DNA from: an uncultured Roseiflexaceae bacterium
GTDB lineage: Bacteria > Chloroflexota > Chloroflexia > Chloroflexales > Roseiflexaceae
Assembly (NCBI GenBank): GCA_937988885.1
Contig: CALKHR010000023.1
Location: forward strand, 1-43,305
Length of the DNA: 43,305 nucleotides
Direction: 5' to 3'
Of this stretch, positions 15,437-22,819 are shown in pieces. Position numbers and translations under genes: made by a program. Under the pieces are notes generated by a model. The model saw only the letters and a program-made list of their open reading frames with translations. It was not told the DNA's origin and made no database searches. Positions within the stretch are counted from its first letter, which is position 1; the number at the start of each line of letters is the position of its first letter.

Positions 15437-16409
15437 GCAGCGGCACCACAGGGACCGGGATACGCTCCAACACTTGCAACAGCAGCGCATCACTGGTCAC
15501 ATTATCCGAAAGCGCTTCGTACGACAGCACCAAACGGTGGCGAATGACATCGAGCACCAAGTCGCGTACATCCTGCGGCAGCGCATAGGTGCGCCCCCGC
15601 ACGAACGCCAGCGCGCGGGCCGCCAGGATTAGGTTGATCGACGCGCGCGGACTCGCCCCGAACGTCAGATACCGACCAAGGTCCTTCAAACCGTAATTGC
15701 CGGGATGGCGCGTCGCATTCACGATCTGCACCGCATACTCGATCAGCACCGGATCAACGTACACCTGATCGACCTGATCCTGCAACGCCGCCAACTGCTC
15801 GGTGGTCAACACCTGCTGCACCTGCGGCAATGGCGCGGTCATCCGCTCCACGATCACGAACTCCTCGGTCGTGCTGGGATACCCCACCAACACCTTCAGC
15901 ATAAAACGATCGACCTGTGCCTCGGGCAGCGGGTACGTGCCCTCAGTCTCGATCGGGTTCTGCGTCGCCAGCACCAAGAACGGGCGCGGCACCTTGAACG
16001 TCTCCCGCCCGATCGTCACCTGGCGCTCCTGCATCACCTCAAGCAGCGCGCTCTGCACCTTGGCGGGGGCGCGGTTGATCTCATCGGCCAACAGCAGGTT
16101 CGTGAACACAGGCCCAAGCGATGTATTGAACTCGCCAGTCTTCTGGTTGTAGATGCGTGTGCCCACTAAATCGGCAGGCACGAGATCGGGCGTGAACTGG
16201 ATGCGCTTAAACTCGCCGCCGATCGCCTCGGCCACCGTCTTGATCGCCATCGTCTTGGCGAGGCCCGGTACACCCTCAACCAGAATATGCCCACGCGCCA
16301 ACAGCGCGACCACCATGCGTTCAAGCAGATTATCCTGCCCAACAATGATCTTCTTCACCTCATAGAGCAACTGCTCCATCGCCCTGTTGTGCACAGATGC
16401 TTGGGTCAT
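15405..16409 (-). CDS. MoxR-family AAA+ ATPase
   Basis: 334-residue MoxR-type AAA+ ATPase. Walker A is G46-V-P-G-L-A-K-T53, Walker B is L-L-L-A-D109-E110-I-N-R, sensor 1 is LVLATQNPIETEGTYPLPEA (a MoxR hallmark), and sensor 2 is GASPRASINL. MoxR ATPases work as chaperone-like remodelers for VWA proteins at the membrane, and here the next three genes encode such partners. GGGAGAG precedes the ATG. It follows the S1C protease by 17 bases, so the protease probably belongs to the same transcript. Confidence 0.95.
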   Translation of the reverse strand: MTQASVHNRAMEQLLYEVKKIIVGQDNLLERMVVALLARGHILVEGVPGLAKTMAIKTVAEAIGGEFKRIQFTPDLVPADLVGTRIYNQKTGEFNTSLGPVFTNLLLADEINRAPAKVQSALLEVMQERQVTIGRETFKVPRPFLVLATQNPIETEGTYPLPEAQVDRFMLKVLVGYPSTTEEFVIVERMTAPLPQVQQVLTTEQLAALQDQVDQVYVDPVLIEYAVQIVNATRHPGNYGLKDLGRYLTFGASPRASINLILAARALAFVRGRTYALPQDVRDLVLDVIRHRLVLSYEALSDNVTSDALLLQVLERIPVPVVPLHEHSQRRAHS

Positions 16410-16426
16410 ACGCTCTCCCTTTAGCT

Positions 16427-17263
16427 CTAATAGGGCGGCAGCCCCGCTGCCCCGCCCGCCACGCCGATCGGCACCGCGAAGCCGATCCCGATAAACACAT
16501 CCTGATCGGTTGGGTTCGCCAACCCAGTCACGATCCCGACCACGTGACCGTATCGGTTCAACAGCGGCCCGCCCGAATTGCCTGGGTTCACCGCCGCATC
16601 GATCTGAATCAGCCCTTCCAAGCGCGGCTTATCGTCTCTAGGCTGAAACGAGCGATCGAAGCCTGAGATAATGCCAGCGCTCATCGAGCCGTATAACCCA
16701 AGCGGGTGCCCGACCACAAACGCCTCATCGCCGATCCTCAGCGCATTCGCGCTACCGATCACAGCGGGTATCAGCACCTCGGGTAGCGTCTCGGCCTGCA
16801 ATACCGCGATGTCGTGCTCGGGTTGCTCGTTGATCACATGCCCTCTGGACTGCGAACCGTCGGCGAATGTCAACAGAATCGTCTCGGCCCCCTCTACCAC
16901 GTGCAGACTCGTGAGGACATCGCCCTGGTTGTTGATAATCACGCCCGAGCCGAGACCGTCTCTACCGCCCGATCTAGAGTTGCGCGTCACCTGGATCAGC
17001 ACCAACGAGGGCCGGATCACACGGTACACTTGCGATGAGTACGAGGGTGCGGGTGTCACCGAGGCGAGCATTTGGGCGACCGTATCTTGGACATCGTTTG
17101 GAGACAGAGGGGGAGGTGGGGGCACGATGATTCGTGTGAGTAACAGCGCTAACAGGGTGGCAACCACGCCTGCCCCAAACGGGAGCGCCAGCGGGAAGCG
17201 CTTCGACCATTGGGCCAAGCGCCGCTGCCAAGTGCGCGTTTCGGAAGGTGGTGATGTGCTCAT
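16427..17263 (-). CDS. Membrane-anchored S1C (DegP-like) serine protease without PDZ
   Basis: 278 residues. One membrane helix (about 27-47, ALPFGAGVVATLLALLLTRI) is followed by a Pro-rich linker (PPPPPLSP). A trypsin-like DegP/HtrA domain follows with H121 (LTSLHVVEGA), D151 (EHDIAVLQ) and S230 (NPGNSGGPLLN). The chain ends right after IGFAVPIG, so there is no PDZ domain. The length is that of a complete bare protease domain, and its last residues (GGAAGLPPY) do not look truncated. It should act outside the membrane in protein quality control. It is first in the minus-strand series with moxR, DUF58 and the VWA genes, suggesting a shared envelope-stress role (inference). A weak ribosome binding site makes the start less certain. 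Confidence 0.85.
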   Translation of the reverse strand: MSTSPPSETRTWQRRLAQWSKRFPLALPFGAGVVATLLALLLTRIIVPPPPPLSPNDVQDTVAQMLASVTPAPSYSSQVYRVIRPSLVLIQVTRNSRSGGRDGLGSGVIINNQGDVLTSLHVVEGAETILLTFADGSQSRGHVINEQPEHDIAVLQAETLPEVLIPAVIGSANALRIGDEAFVVGHPLGLYGSMSAGIISGFDRSFQPRDDKPRLEGLIQIDAAVNPGNSGGPLLNRYGHVVGIVTGLANPTDQDVFIGIGFAVPIGVAGGAAGLPPY

Positions 17264-17473
17264 CTCATGCTCAGTTCCGCATGGCTAAGCCATTTCGGCT
17301 GCTGCTGTTGGTGATGTGCGAGCCTTGGTGCGACGAATCTGCGTGCTCGCGACACCGAACAAGGAAGGTTCAACCGACATTGATGATATATCACTATAAC
17401 ATCTTTTGCCGCCAAATTTGTGAGATCATCCTAAGAACTCTCCAAGGAAATCGCCCGTTTTCGTTCAAAAAAA

Positions 17474-17512
17474 ACCACCGCTGTGCACTCATTCGTAAGT
17501 GACAGCGATGGT
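17474..17512 (-). terminator. Terminator of dps
   Basis: Stem 17474-17484 with 17502-17512 (ACCACCGCTGT with ACAGCGATGGT, one mismatch) plus an inner CACT/AGTG pairing. On the minus strand it is followed by eight T (plus-strand A run 17467-17474). It lies 21 bases past the dps stop. Confidence 0.85.
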
Positions 17513-17532
17513 ATGCGAACGACGAAGCCGTT

Positions 17533-18126
17533 TTATGCCTGGACTACCGGTGTATCTACCAGATGCTCCGACAAGAACCACACCTGCGCCTCGTGTAAGC
17601 GCAGCACATCGCCCATCAGCAGATCGTTGGTGCCCGAATCGCCATTCTTCTCGGTCCGCTCGATGGCGTCGCGCAACTCGGTGATAATCGTCTCGTGAGC
17701 GCTCAGCAGCCGCCCGATCATTACGGGCACCTCCTCCACGCCGTTCGGTGGGCGCTCGATCTTAGTGATCTCGGCCACGTGGCGCGGATCGGCGATGGCA
17801 ACGCCACCCAGCATCTGCACGCGCTCGGCCAATTCGTCGATCTGCGCCAATTGCTCGGCGGCGTGCTTATCGAGCAATTCGTGCAATTGCATAAACGTAG
17901 GGCCGCGCATCACCCAATGATGTTTCTTGTACAAGCTATGGAGGATCAATGAGTCAGCCAAGATCTGATTCAGTAACTGAACGCTTTCCTGTCGCGCTTC
18001 GTGGCTCAAGGCGATCGGTAGGAGTCGTAAAGTGCCGAACTCCTGAATCTCCACGCCCTTCTGATAAAAGAGGGGTTGGCTTGTTTTATCGGTTTTCGCC
18101 TGTGTTTTGGTTGCTTGTGAAGCCAT
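17533..18126 (-). CDS. dps: Dps-family ferritin-like DNA protection protein
   Basis: 197 residues, with a four-helix ferritin-like core from about 40. The inter-subunit ferroxidase ligands are in place: H69/H70-W (KKHHWVMRGPTF), H82 (LHELLDKH) and the D97-E-L-A-E101 segment (AQIDELAERV). Dps dodecamers oxidise Fe(II) with peroxide and shield DNA in stationary phase. The N-terminal tail (about 1-35) has many Lys and Gln residues and could contact DNA. AAGGAG lies before the ATG at 18126. It stands alone, ending in a strong terminator; no clear promoter could be picked. Confidence 0.92.
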   Translation of the reverse strand: MASQATKTQAKTDKTSQPLFYQKGVEIQEFGTLRLLPIALSHEARQESVQLLNQILADSLILHSLYKKHHWVMRGPTFMQLHELLDKHAAEQLAQIDELAERVQMLGGVAIADPRHVAEITKIERPPNGVEEVPVMIGRLLSAHETIITELRDAIERTEKNGDSGTNDLLMGDVLRLHEAQVWFLSEHLVDTPVVQA

Positions 18127-18388
18127 GTGCGTTCTCCTTGATACTATTCGCTTTCAGTCAGGTACAGCACTGAGAGGCAATCGTCGTTCCGACCGGATGG
18201 AATGTGATGGGGACGGTGGTAATGGGCACTTCGCTCGCGTTGTACCGATTGTTCTCCTGCAACAAACGTACCACTGTTGCAGAAAGTTCGGGAGCGTGAA
18301 ACGAGGGAGAGAGGTTGTACGGCGCAGCAGGATGGGCAATTCCCGTGTGGATGGTGCCGCACATTCGCCTGGAAGAGCGGCAAAACGA
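18127..18388. other. Intergenic stretch, no supported gene
   Basis: About 260 bases between the dps start and the terminator of the mhq operon. It must hold the dps promoter, but I see no convincing -35/-10 pair. The short open frames here have no binding sites or recognisable products. Confidence 0.5.
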
Positions 18389-18421
18389 AGTCGAGGCGCC
18401 GCTATGTGCAACGCCTCGACT
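18389..18421 (-). terminator. Terminator of the mhq operon
   Basis: Perfect 10-bp stem AGTCGAGGCG (18389-18398) with CGCCTCGACT (18412-18421). On the minus strand TCGTTTT follows. It lies 35 bases past the last dioxygenase gene. Confidence 0.75.
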
Positions 18422-18455
18422 GAAAACGAACGTCCCTTGCTATCGCAGCAAGTGC

Positions 18456-19406
18456 CTAATCGATCGGCTTGAGATTCGCCACGATCTGCTCGCGCTGCGG
18501 CTCCAAGAACGGCGCCAACACGATCTTCTCGCCCAACGTCTCTGGGTCCTCATCGACCGCGAAGCCCGGCCCATCCGACGCGATCTCGAACAGGATGCCG
18601 TTCGGCTCGCGGAAGTACAGGCTGCGGAACCAGTAACGATCGACCTTGCCGCTGTTCGGGATGCGCAACGCTTGGAGATGAGCGGCCCAAGCGTCGTACT
18701 CCTCGAAGGTCGGTGTGCGGAAGGCCACGTGATGCACGCCACCCGCGCCGGGACTAGCCGGTCGCAGCGTCGGCAGTTCGGCCACGTGCAGCTCGGCGGA
18801 TGGCCCACCGTCGCCCATCTCGTAGACGAATACCTTATGCTGCGGGTATTCGGGGTGTGGATAGCTCCGCACTTGGCGCATATTCATCACATGCTCCAAG
18901 ATAATGTCGGTGTGCTCCAATCGCGGCACGCTCATCACGATCGGCCCCAAGCCGCGGATCTGATGCTCGGCGGGCACCGGGCTGCGGTCCCACGGGTGCG
19001 CCTCACCCACGCCGCCATCATCGACCAGCGACAAGCGTTGGCCCTCGGGGTCCTCCAAGTCGAGCGTCAGCCGCCCGTCGCGCTCCACGATCTCGCCCGA
19101 TTTCACGCCCTTCTCGCGCAGATACTGCGCCCACCAAGCCAGCGATTCGCCGCTGCCCACCCGCAAGTAGGTGCGCGTGATGCTGTTGTTGCCGCGCCGC
19201 TCGCGGGGCACCGGCCAATCGAAGAAGGTCAGGTCGCTGCCCGGCGAGCCGACCGCATCGGCGTAGAACAAGTGATACGCGCTGACATCGTCCTGATTTA
19301 CGCTGCGTTTCACCAAGCGCATGCCCATTGTTTTGGTGTAAAAAAGATGATTTTCGCGAATCTGCGCTGAAACCGCAGTCAAATGATGAACACCTTTAAG
19401 ATCCAT
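18456..19406 (-). CDS. Ring-cleaving dioxygenase, VOC family (MhqO/MhqA-like)
   Basis: 316 residues made of two vicinal-oxygen-chelate halves. Metal ligand positions are visible: His in KGVHHLTAV, His in GGVHHVAFRTPT, and Glu in LFEIASDGPGF. The family opens hydroquinones or catechol-like rings; in Bacillus, MhqA/MhqE/MhqO detoxify methylhydroquinone and other quinones. It is the last gene of a three-gene operon behind an MhqD-like esterase and a second dioxygenase, and shares the layout of that sister (NQDDxSxYHLFY, RRGNNSxTRT). A 31-base gap separates it from the preceding gene. Confidence 0.85.
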   Translation of the reverse strand: MDLKGVHHLTAVSAQIRENHLFYTKTMGMRLVKRSVNQDDVSAYHLFYADAVGSPGSDLTFFDWPVPRERRGNNSITRTYLRVGSGESLAWWAQYLREKGVKSGEIVERDGRLTLDLEDPEGQRLSLVDDGGVGEAHPWDRSPVPAEHQIRGLGPIVMSVPRLEHTDIILEHVMNMRQVRSYPHPEYPQHKVFVYEMGDGGPSAELHVAELPTLRPASPGAGGVHHVAFRTPTFEEYDAWAAHLQALRIPNSGKVDRYWFRSLYFREPNGILFEIASDGPGFAVDEDPETLGEKIVLAPFLEPQREQIVANLKPID

Positions 19407-19437
19407 GATTGTTCTCCCTCGTATGCTCGCCGCGCGC

Positions 19438-20400
19438 TCACATACGCTCGATTGGCTGTAAACGAGCCGCTATCTCGGCACGGCGCGGTTCCAGCGACGG
19501 TGGCAGCGTCAGGCGCTCGCCATCGATCGGGCCATCAACATCAAATCCGGGGCCATCGGTGGCCAATTCGAATAACACGTGGTTCGGCTCACGCACATAC
19601 ACCGATTGGAAGTAGTGGCGGTCGATCACGCCGCTGTTGCGGTAGCCCAACGCGTTCAGGCGCTCGGCCCACTCGCCGATCTGCTCGTCGATGGGCACAC
19701 GCAGCGCCACGTGATGCACGCCACCCGAGCCGTAGCGGGCGCGCTGCACATCGTCGCGCACCAGCACGTGTACCTCGGCATGCGGCCCACCTTCACCGAT
19801 CCGATAGACGTGCACTCGGCTGTGTGGCGCCTCGGCGGGGATGTAGGTGTGGTCGGCCTGCAAGCCCAACGCTTTGCTCAAGAACCTGTCGGTCGGCTCC
19901 AGCGCGGGCACCATCATCTCGACATAACCAAGGCCGCGCACTTGGTAGGCCGTGGGCACATCACTCTCCTCCCAGGGCACGCCCGCGCCCACGCCGCCAT
20001 CGTCGATCAGGGCGAGTTGCGTGCCGACGCTGTCCTCGAAGTGCAGCACCAGCCGCCCATCGCGCTCGATCACGCCGCTGTGCTGCACGCCGAACTCGCT
20101 CAGCCGCGCGGCCCAGTAGTCCAGCGCCGCCGCGCCTGTCACGCGCAGGCCCGTGCGGGTGACGCTGTTGTTGCCGCGTCTCTCGCGCGAGGCGTGCGGC
20201 AGATCGAAGATCGTGATATCGGAGCCAGGTGTGCCAGCGCCATCGCCGTAGAACAGATGGTACATGCTGGTATCGTCCTGGTTTACCGTGGTGATGATCG
20301 GGCGCATGCCCATCACGTGGCGGTAAAAGCGATGCGTGCTGTTGATCTGCGCGCTCAGCGTGCTCACGTGATGAACCCCGGTGAGTGCTAGGGTTTCCAT
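19438..20400 (-). CDS. Ring-cleaving dioxygenase, VOC family, paralogue
   Basis: 320 residues, clearly a paralogue of the following gene. Both contain VNQDDTSMYHLFYGD-like and RERRGNNSVTRT-like blocks, ligand His in GVHHVSTL and GGVHHVALRVP, and Glu in LFELATDGPGF. Two related enzymes in one operon suggest different ring substrates or a heteromer (inference). I use the ATG at 20400; a GTG at 20415 is in frame but less well placed. The start is 16 bases after the mhqD-like stop. Confidence 0.85.
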   Translation of the reverse strand: METLALTGVHHVSTLSAQINSTHRFYRHVMGMRPIITTVNQDDTSMYHLFYGDGAGTPGSDITIFDLPHASRERRGNNSVTRTGLRVTGAAALDYWAARLSEFGVQHSGVIERDGRLVLHFEDSVGTQLALIDDGGVGAGVPWEESDVPTAYQVRGLGYVEMMVPALEPTDRFLSKALGLQADHTYIPAEAPHSRVHVYRIGEGGPHAEVHVLVRDDVQRARYGSGGVHHVALRVPIDEQIGEWAERLNALGYRNSGVIDRHYFQSVYVREPNHVLFELATDGPGFDVDGPIDGERLTLPPSLEPRRAEIAARLQPIERM

Positions 20401-20415
20401 GACAGTTCCAATCAC

Positions 20416-21036
20416 TTAGGTATGTTTCTGCATCCAAAGCTGTGCGGCCTGAAATTCGGCGCGGTTGAGCGCGTGGCCGCCCGGCTCCCAATGCAGTTCG
20501 ACATCGGCACCGGAGTGCTGAAACATCAGGGCCAATTGTTCGGTCTGCTGCGGCGGGATCATTGCATCCTGCCGTCCTGCGCCCATAAAGATCGGCACGC
20601 CGCTCAGATCGGGCAACTGCTCCGGTACGCTGGGCACCATCGCGTGGAATAACACCGCACCAGCCAACACGCCTGGGTAGTGCAGCAGGACGTTCGCGGC
20701 GATGTTCGCGCCGTTCGAGTAGCCCACCGCGATCACCTTGCTGGCATCGAAGCCGTACGCCTCGGCGGCCTCGGCTACGAACGCGACCAGATCCTGCGTG
20801 CGCTGGCGCAGATCCTCCATATCGAACACGCCCTCGGCCAAGCGGCGGAAGAAGCGCGGCATACCGTTCTCGAGCACCGGGCCGCGTGGGCTGAGCAGCG
20901 CGGCCTGCGGCGCAAGCCCGCGCCCAAGGTCGAGCAGATCGTGCTCGTTGCCGCCCGTGCCGTGCAGCAACAGCAGGGTTGGCGCGCCCTCGGCTGTGGC
21001 CGGCTGGTAATGGTGGATGAACGATTGTGGCTTCAT
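20416..21036 (-). CDS. mhqD: Phospholipase/carboxylesterase-like hydrolase (MhqD-like)
   Basis: 206-residue alpha/beta hydrolase with an intact triad: S107 in G-Y-S-N-G, D157 (GAGRQDAMIPP) and H188 (EPGGHAL). It also has the oxyanion H-G-T-G-G-N-E near residue 25, typical of the MhqD/YtpA-like carboxylesterase group. In Bacillus, mhqD shares the quinone-stress regulon with mhqO-type dioxygenases, and the same pair occurs here as an operon. It is the first gene; two matching palindromes lie in its upstream region. No MarR/MhqR-type regulator gene is found in the window. Confidence 0.85.
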   Translation of the reverse strand: MKPQSFIHHYQPATAEGAPTLLLLHGTGGNEHDLLDLGRGLAPQAALLSPRGPVLENGMPRFFRRLAEGVFDMEDLRQRTQDLVAFVAEAAEAYGFDASKVIAVGYSNGANIAANVLLHYPGVLAGAVLFHAMVPSVPEQLPDLSGVPIFMGAGRQDAMIPPQQTEQLALMFQHSGADVELHWEPGGHALNRAEFQAAQLWMQKHT

Positions 21037-21047
21037 AATGCGTCCTA

Positions 21048-21067
21048 ATTGTTTATAACTAAACTAT
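21048..21067 (-). promoter_or_regulatory. Operator 2 of the mhq operon
   Basis: Minus-strand ATAGTTTAGTTATAAACAAT, matching 17 of 20 bases of the perfect palindrome at 21197-21216. It lies 12 bases upstream of the mhqD start, where a bound repressor would block elongation or ribosome-site access. Confidence 0.65.
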
Positions 21068-21196
21068 CATCTAAAAAAAGATACCAATCTCACCATCTGT
21101 TGGATCAGGGTGAAGGCGAACCCTCGGCCTGCTCCAATCTCCAAGGCGCGGACGGTGTTAACGTTGTTCAATGACCGCTCGTCTTGCTTGATGTTG

Positions 21197-21216
21197 ATAG
21201 TTTAGCACTAAACTAT
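21197..21216 (-). promoter_or_regulatory. Operator 1 of the mhq operon (perfect palindrome)
   Basis: ATAGTTTAGTGCTAAACTAT on the minus strand: nine-base arms around TG, a perfect dyad. It covers the predicted -10 box of the mhqD promoter, an ideal position for a dimeric repressor of the MarR or a similar winged-helix family. Confidence 0.75.
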
Positions 21217-21227
21217 TCTCTTGTCAA
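21199..21227 (-). promoter_or_regulatory. Promoter of the mhq operon
   Basis: On the minus strand, TTGACA (21227-21222), a 17-base spacer and TAAACT (21204-21199). The -10 lies inside operator 1. Transcription would begin near 21192, giving a leader of about 155 bases that contains operator 2. Confidence 0.7.
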
Positions 21228-21247
21228 GCCTTCGCTATCGAGCGGAA

Positions 21248-21287
21248 GGGCTACGCGGCCACGTTGCGTTCTGGGAGTGCGTAGCCC
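21248..21287 (-). terminator. Hairpin downstream of the esterase operon
   Basis: GGGCTACGC (21248-21256) pairs perfectly with GCGTAGCCC (21279-21287). It is 12 bases past the stop at 21300, but the minus strand shows only TT after it, so termination strength is uncertain. Confidence 0.45.
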
Positions 21288-21299
21288 GTGGGTGTTCGG

Positions 21300-21821
21300 C
21301 TAGTCGCGGCTGCCGCGCTGCAGAAGCGCTGTGCCGTAGAACTCGTAGGAGGCGGCGCGGTCGGGGAAATCGACGACGTGAACGGTGAAGCGGGCCGGGA
21401 CGCCGTTGTCGGGGCAGTTTTCGCGGAAGAAGTTGCTGTAGGCGCGGGCGTAGGCGTCGCGCAGGCGGGTCATCTCTTGCGCATAGCCCTCGGGGTCGGC
21501 GAAGGGATTGGGTGTTTTGGGCTGTGCGCGGAAGGCGTGAATCTCGAGGAAGTCCACATCGGCGATCGAATCGCAGATGCCGGCCTCGCGCAGCCAGCCC
21601 TCCCAGCATTGAAAGACCAGTGGGATCTCGCGCTCGGGGTCCATCGTCACCACTTCCTCGCGCCCGAGAATGGTGGCCGCCGAGACGCCGCCCGTCAGGC
21701 CGGAGAAGTAGAGTTTGAGGTCGCCATCGGGCTGCTGTTCCACCACCAAGTTCGATAGCACCGGGGCATCGCCTGTGTAGTAGTAGGTGATCTTGCCGCG
21801 TCGTTTGACGTTGAAAGGCAT
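21300..21821 (-). CDS. Protein of unknown function
   Basis: 173 residues; I do not recognise the family. It begins MPFNVKRRGKITYYYTGDAP, followed by beta-rich sequence (LVVEQQPDGDLKLYFSGL). It is acidic in the middle (IADVDFLEIHAF) and has an aromatic-rich helix (RLRDAYARAYSNFFRENC). No signal peptide or membrane segment is seen. AAGGAG stands before the ATG at 21821, and the in-frame ATG further upstream has no such site. It is last of four minus-strand genes, 72 bases after the inactive esterase paralogue, and probably on the same transcript. Confidence 0.75.
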   Translation of the reverse strand: MPFNVKRRGKITYYYTGDAPVLSNLVVEQQPDGDLKLYFSGLTGGVSAATILGREEVVTMDPEREIPLVFQCWEGWLREAGICDSIADVDFLEIHAFRAQPKTPNPFADPEGYAQEMTRLRDAYARAYSNFFRENCPDNGVPARFTVHVVDFPDRAASYEFYGTALLQRGSRD

Positions 21822-21893
21822 GAGGTTCTCCTTTTCGTTTGCAGCCAAAGGGTGGGCAGCGCGGCGATGGTACCGCACTGCCAAGCGGAAGGG

Positions 21894-22802
21894 TTAAGGT
21901 GTGGCCGGAGCGGTGCTCCAGAGCCGTGACTTCGGCTCGACGCCGAGTTGGCGCGCCATCCAGGCTTCCAGGCAATCGTGGTCGGTGCCGCCCTCGTGGG
22001 TGAGTTGGTATGTTTCGGCCCGCCCGCCGAGCGCCCGATGCAGCGGCTCCTGCCATTCGGGGCCGTTGACCGCCTGCGGGTCGTTGACGCTCAGCAGCAG
22101 GTTGGCGGTGATGTGCGGGGCGTGGTAACGGGCGTCGAAGTGCGCAAGTGTGTGGGCGACCGCCTCGCGCTGCTCGGGGGCGCCGCGCAGATGGTCGTTG
22201 AACTCCTCCAGCGGGTAATCGCCGACCTGTGCGCTGGCCTCCAGGGCGCGGTAGAACATCAGGCTGTCGATGCGGGCCGCGCGGAACTGCGGGCGGCGTG
22301 CGGCAGTGATCAGCGCTAGGTCGTCGCCGATGATGCCGACGCGCTCGCGATCCACCTCGGGGCGGCTGAGCAGGAACTCCGCGCCGCGCAGACAATCGGC
22401 CAGGATGCCGCGGTAGATGTATGTCTCGGGGCTCTCGATGCCGAGCGTGAGCAGGCCAGGGTAACTGGCGGCGAACGGCTGATCGGCGAGGCGCTGCCCA
22501 CGGTGCATCAGTGTCAGCACGGCGTAGCGCTGGCGGTCGTCGTAGTGCGGCGGGTTGTTCACGCTGCCGTAGCGCGGCGTGTAGAGCAGGCCGGGGAACG
22601 GCCCTTCGCCGTTGGGCACGCTGTAGAAGCCGAAAATGCGGTACGGGCCGATGCTGGTGAGCCGCACGGCGTAGAAGTTCGCGAACGGGGTGGTGCGCAG
22701 CGGTAGCAGTTCAAGCTCGGGAGCGGCATCGTAGCGGGCTAACTCGGCGTCGATGGCGTCCCAGTAGGCATCGAAGCTATCGGGGATTTGATTCGTGGAC
22801 AC
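21894..22802 (-). CDS. Acetylxylan-esterase-like protein lacking the catalytic serine
   Basis: 302 residues starting at a GTG with GGAGGAG just upstream. It aligns by eye with the preceding gene along its whole length (IFGFYSVPNGEGPFPGLLY, YPGLLTLGIESPETYIYRGI, FLLSRPEVDRERVGIIGD), so it is a tandem paralogue of the AXE1/cephalosporin-deacetylase family. At the nucleophile elbow, however, the G-S-S-Q-G of the neighbour reads G159-D-D161-L-A: the catalytic Ser is Asp. The late acid/His region (LSVNDPQ, GGTDHDCLEAW) remains. The open frame and good start argue for a maintained protein, perhaps a binding or partner subunit, rather than decay. The same frame is open through the neighbour's 5' part, which is only overlap. 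Confidence 0.8.
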   Translation of the reverse strand: MSTNQIPDSFDAYWDAIDAELARYDAAPELELLPLRTTPFANFYAVRLTSIGPYRIFGFYSVPNGEGPFPGLLYTPRYGSVNNPPHYDDRQRYAVLTLMHRGQRLADQPFAASYPGLLTLGIESPETYIYRGILADCLRGAEFLLSRPEVDRERVGIIGDDLALITAARRPQFRAARIDSLMFYRALEASAQVGDYPLEEFNDHLRGAPEQREAVAHTLAHFDARYHAPHITANLLLSVNDPQAVNGPEWQEPLHRALGGRAETYQLTHEGGTDHDCLEAWMARQLGVEPKSRLWSTAPATP

Positions 22803-22819
22803 GCTCTCCTCCAAGTTGT

